Both the position numbers and the translations under genes were made by a program. From Bacillota bacterium (GTDB lineage: Bacteria > Bacillota > Clostridia > Christensenellales > Aristaeellaceae): 10,275 nucleotides of DNA. Under the pieces are notes generated by a model. It did not search any database, was not told where the DNA came from, and worked only from the letters and a program-made list of their open reading frames with translations. This document shows, one piece after another, positions 9,101 through 10,275 of this stretch; position 1 is the stretch's first letter; the number at the start of each line of letters is the position of its first letter. The stretch spans positions 1-10,275 of the forward strand of contig JAEVZE010000103.1 of the NCBI GenBank assembly GCA_023392395.1, in the 5' to 3' direction.

Positions 9101-10275
9101 ACGGCGGTACGGCCCTTCATCACCTCCAAACGCTGCCTCCGGAAGAATCCCGCCTTGTGACGCGCGCCTTCAACGAGACGAAGGCATCGTACGCGAGTGA
9201 GAAGACAATCCACTGGCTGTTTGAGGAGGCGGCGGCGCGCGCGCCGGAGGCGCAGGCAGTGCTGGCGAGTGACGGCACGTTCACGTATGGGGAACTCAAC
9301 GCCAGGGCAAACGGGATCGCGAGGCGGCTGATCGAAGCCGGGGTGAAGCCGAATGACCTTGTAGGGGTGATCCTGCCGCGGCGGAGCGGCCTGATCACGG
9401 CGATATTCGGCATACTGAAGAGCGGCGGCGGGTATCTGCCGATCGATCCGGAGTATCCGGTGGAGCGGCTTTCGTATATGCTGTCAGACAGCGGGGCCAA
9501 AGCGGTGATCACGACGCGTGGGCAGGCGCTGGCGGGGTACGCGGGGGCAGTGCTATACGCGGAGGACCTGGCGGACGAACGGGGGGAGAACCCGGACGCT
9601 CCGATGACGAGCGCGGATCTGTGCTACTGCATCTATACTTCGGGGACCACGGGAAGGCCAAAGGGCGCGCTGATTTCGCACCGGAATGTGAACAACCTGG
9701 TTTCGGGTTGGGCGGTAAACCCGATGCAGCGGGCGGTGGTCGAGCAAGGGGAAACGGTGCTGGCCATCGGGAACGTGGTCTTCGACATCTCGGTAGACGA
9801 GCTGATCTTCCCGCTGGTACACGGGAAGCGCGTCGCGCTGGCGACGGAGCGGGAATGCGCGTCGCCGGAAGAGCTCGGGAAGCTGATGATTCGCACGAGC
9901 GCGAACGTGATGCACGTGACGCCGTCGCGGCTCGAGAGCTATCTGGAGGACAGGCGCTTCACCCGCGCGTTTGAACAGATCCGCGTCGTGAACATCGCGG
10001 GGGAGGCGTCGAGCGCGGGTTTACGCAAGCGGATCATTGGGTATGGCGCGAAGGTATTCAACGGATACGGGCCGACGGAAACGACGGTGGGCGCGACGTA
10101 CGCTGAGATCACGGACGCGGATGACATCACGATCGGGCGTCCGGTTGCGAACGTGCAGGTGTACATACTGGACGAGCGGATGCGTTTGATGCCGATCGGG
10201 GCGGCGGGGGAACTGTGCGTGGCCGGGGACGGCGTGGGGCAGGGATATCTGAACAGGCCGGACTTGACGGCGGAG
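3109..10275 (+). CDS. NRPS, A-PCP-C-A-PCP-C-A (3' partial)
   Basis: Frame open for 2389 codons to the window end. Loading A domain at about 1-490: A3 TSGSTGRPK at 152-160, A5 NGYGMTE at 282-288, A10 Lys480; pocket position 235 (GrsA numbering) is Val197, not Asp. PCP about 500-570, Ser534 in LGGHSL. C domain about 591-1015: SPAQQNLF near 593, RHESLRT, HHTVFDG at 714-720. Second A domain 1018-1513: A3 Thr1174-Lys1182, A5 NGYGPTE at 1315-1321, A10 Lys1504. PCP about 1525-1595, Ser1560 in LGGDSL. Second C domain about 1610-2015: HHIVCDG at 1720-1726, MFANTLAIRT. Third A domain from 2021, cut after core A6. No epimerisation, methylation or release domain is seen. Lacking a leading C domain, the protein probably starts a chain: starter, then two extension residues or more. 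It has its own promoter. Subtypes of the C domains and all substrates are undetermined. Confidence 0.95.
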   Translation, partial: MRAFLEIWREIALSHSNQPAFIDNFASYTFLEIDRISDGIVDSLRTFGIGEGDFTGLCFDKCADYVACLIAGLKLGCITTILSPAYPQERMGAIALNCGMKCVLTNERLHDAVLKNMPDGLTLLNVDMTRKDAPSVPWTALPEDAPACAFYTSGSTGRPKGVLIPRRAMIALSAYMEEFGDMERGERQLVVAPWTFVVSLCNVLPVVCLGKTLYIPDAETASNPALLHTYSEKHHITHAAMPTRLAIAMLNEFGSAEYQCISIGGEPFAGLKNKQLHVRLMNGYGMTETCAGITGFAFFSDEAPERVPIGKPAAHVRVFVLDDDLNSVRPGQVGELGVAGPLVSLGYIGLPDETARAFVPNPFAEGAEDRVLFKTGDLGFADADGNIHYMGRKDNMIKLRGQRIEPEEIERICIQYPGVKSVAVALKTVAGDDHLCAFYTAASDIDGDAIKQFLRQYVEGYMVPSYFVRLEAMPAGETGKLNRRALPEVVVASDQNAAPPETPSEIIVAEAFAEALNMARIGAEENFFDLGGHSLKAASVANRIQARTGVRISAKDVFRQPTARALAAFIDRMGSEPFLSIPKVASDAHCPMSPAQQNLFTIEETSDCLTAYNVPLLLEIHGELNENKLLSGLRALIERHESLRTGLVMEDGQPVQRVAAQVDFDMLRMSLGEGEGIEDAFRRFVRKFDLSKPPLMRAALVEAREEKWLLLDFHHTVFDGGSARPFFEELAALYDGTALPPPGVQYKDYSMWLKGRDLTTEKDYWAGELNGENPRLDIVPDFTRLVRQSFRGNRIRGRIDLETAEKIRSLCRETETTDYMVLLASFMALLGRYTRQEDVVVGTPVSVRTHCDVERMVGMLVNTLALRAQPEDGKSFLGFLSEVREKCLGAYENAGCPFDRLVEAAGAARDLSRNPLFDVMFVLQEKENGSFRLGGAALSIAEHPVDTCQFDLTLEILPDENGYALHLDYCADLYKEESVAQLLRHWKALLESALRAPSSELGGLAMLFEGERETLGAFNETKASYASEKTIHWLFEEAAARAPEAQAVLASDGTLTYGELNARANGIARRLIEAGVKPNDLVGVILPRRSGLITAIFGILKSGGGYLPIDPEYPAERLSYMLSDSGAKAVITTRGQALAGYAGAVLYAEDLVDERGENPDAPMTSADLCYCIYTSGTTGRPKGALITHRNVNNLVSGWAANPMQRAVLEQGETVLAIGNVVFDISVDELIFPLMHGKRVALATERECASPEELGKLMIRTSANVMHVTPSRLESYLEDRCFARAFEQIRVVNIAGEASSAGLRKRIIGYGARVFNGYGPTETTVGATYAEITDADDITIGRPIANAQVYILDERMRLMPIGAAGELCVAGDGVGQGYLNRPDLTAEKFVINPFGAGRLYKTGDLARWRADERIEYLGRKDGQIKLHGQRIELGEIEAAAGEEPGVRQAAVVLAEIEGGQYLCAYYTGEAEEEAVREALAARLPRHMVPGFIRRMDALPLNQSGKLNRRALPLPDFRALRTGEYVAPETEAEKMICEAFEQVLKAEQVGVNDDFFSLGGDSLKAIRVASILRARGLEIAVKEIFESPTIAAMAKRVRTARTASEASNFTGDIPATAAQTRIYTAQSALGGTSYNVPVVLRTERPIDPERLCHAVKKLIARHESLRTRFALKDGNLIQIIEEDAGFSLDETPKAAFVRPFDLGNAPLLRVGADGCEIYLDIHHIVCDGGTIPLLIGELDALLKGETLAEATQYREFAWDELKYRNSEEYASDEAYWRSMFAEDERDDGPMPDHPKGVRTGAAYVKSSLDPELTRNILMESGKLKVTPYAYLMSAFFLLMSGYGGERVTVGTVTSGRDAEYENTAGMFANTLAIRTRVEGGRTVAEHVRAVAAQLTEALKRQRYPYEALIKAMGNERGPLFDVLFVYQRESEQATLGGQKVFAGGFEQGLSDAKFDISFEAAREQNEIALQVEYRPGLYEEASIHRLVEGYRHILRQMTEHGGTALHHLQTLPPEESRLVTRAFNETKASYASEKTIHWLFEEAAARAPEAQAVLASDGTFTYGELNARANGIARRLIEAGVKPNDLVGVILPRRSGLITAIFGILKSGGGYLPIDPEYPVERLSYMLSDSGAKAVITTRGQALAGYAGAVLYAEDLADERGENPDAPMTSADLCYCIYTSGTTGRPKGALISHRNVNNLVSGWAVNPMQRAVVEQGETVLAIGNVVFDISVDELIFPLVHGKRVALATERECASPEELGKLMIRTSANVMHVTPSRLESYLEDRRFTRAFEQIRVVNIAGEASSAGLRKRIIGYGAKVFNGYGPTETTVGATYAEITDADDITIGRPVANVQVYILDERMRLMPIGAAGELCVAGDGVGQGYLNRPDLTAE
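6160..7266 (+). repeat. A-domain direct repeat, copy 1
   Basis: From the C-A junction (FNETKAS) through core A6 of the second A domain. By hand alignment it differs from copy 2 at about 44 of 1107 bases, with no gaps, and at 12 of 369 residues. Mismatches are denser at 6661-6840 (about 15) and absent at 6301-6360, 6841-6900, 6961-7020 and 7201-7266. The repeat may extend beyond 7266, but the partner runs off the window. Confidence 0.93.
9169..10275 (+). repeat. A-domain direct repeat, copy 2 (truncated by window)
   Basis: Partner of 6160-7266 at a constant offset of 3009 nt, exactly 1003 codons. Similarity starts sharply at the codon for the Phe of FNETKAS. The preceding C-domain tails (6121-6159 against 9130-9168) show no obvious DNA similarity. 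Confidence 0.93.

Overview
This window is the middle of a nonribosomal peptide synthetase (NRPS) biosynthetic locus. All recognisable genes are on the + strand, and both large genes run off the window. The G+C-rich sequence, the strong AGGAGG-like ribosome binding sites, the GTG start of the small gene and the family of that gene (Imm-5-like, which I know best from Firmicutes) together suggest a G+C-rich member of the Clostridia, perhaps from an animal gut. That taxonomic guess is inference and is not proven by any marker gene here.

Layout: (1) 1-2186, the 3' end of an NRPS gene ending in adenylation (A), carrier (PCP) and thioester reductase (R) domains. This is a chain-terminating module that would release its product reductively as an aldehyde or alcohol. 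(2) 2251-2802, a small Imm-5-like putative immunity protein, probably read through from the NRPS gene upstream and closed by a strong intrinsic terminator at 2801-2842. (3) 2843-3108, an intergenic region with a good sigma-A-type promoter at 2915-2944 and a leader of about 160 nt. (4) 3109-10275 and beyond, a second NRPS gene that begins with an A domain (no leading condensation domain) and reads A-PCP / C-A-PCP / C-A..., open to the window end.

How it may work: the second gene looks like the start of an assembly line. Its loading A domain has Val where amino-acid-activating A domains have the Asp that holds the alpha-amino group, so the starter may not be an ordinary alpha-amino acid. The next two modules carry A domains about 96% identical in DNA with identical pocket residues, so they should add the same building block twice. 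If both genes serve one product, the reductase-bearing gene acts last although it lies upstream, so gene order and biosynthetic order differ.

The clearest unusual structure is the A-domain duplication. It begins abruptly at the C-A junction (6160 and 9169), keeps a constant 3009-nt offset with no gaps to the window end, and has codon usage (GGG and CGG rich) unlike the flanking domains. This points to A-domain cassette duplication or gene conversion. I saw no tRNA, rRNA, CRISPR array, transposase or attachment site.
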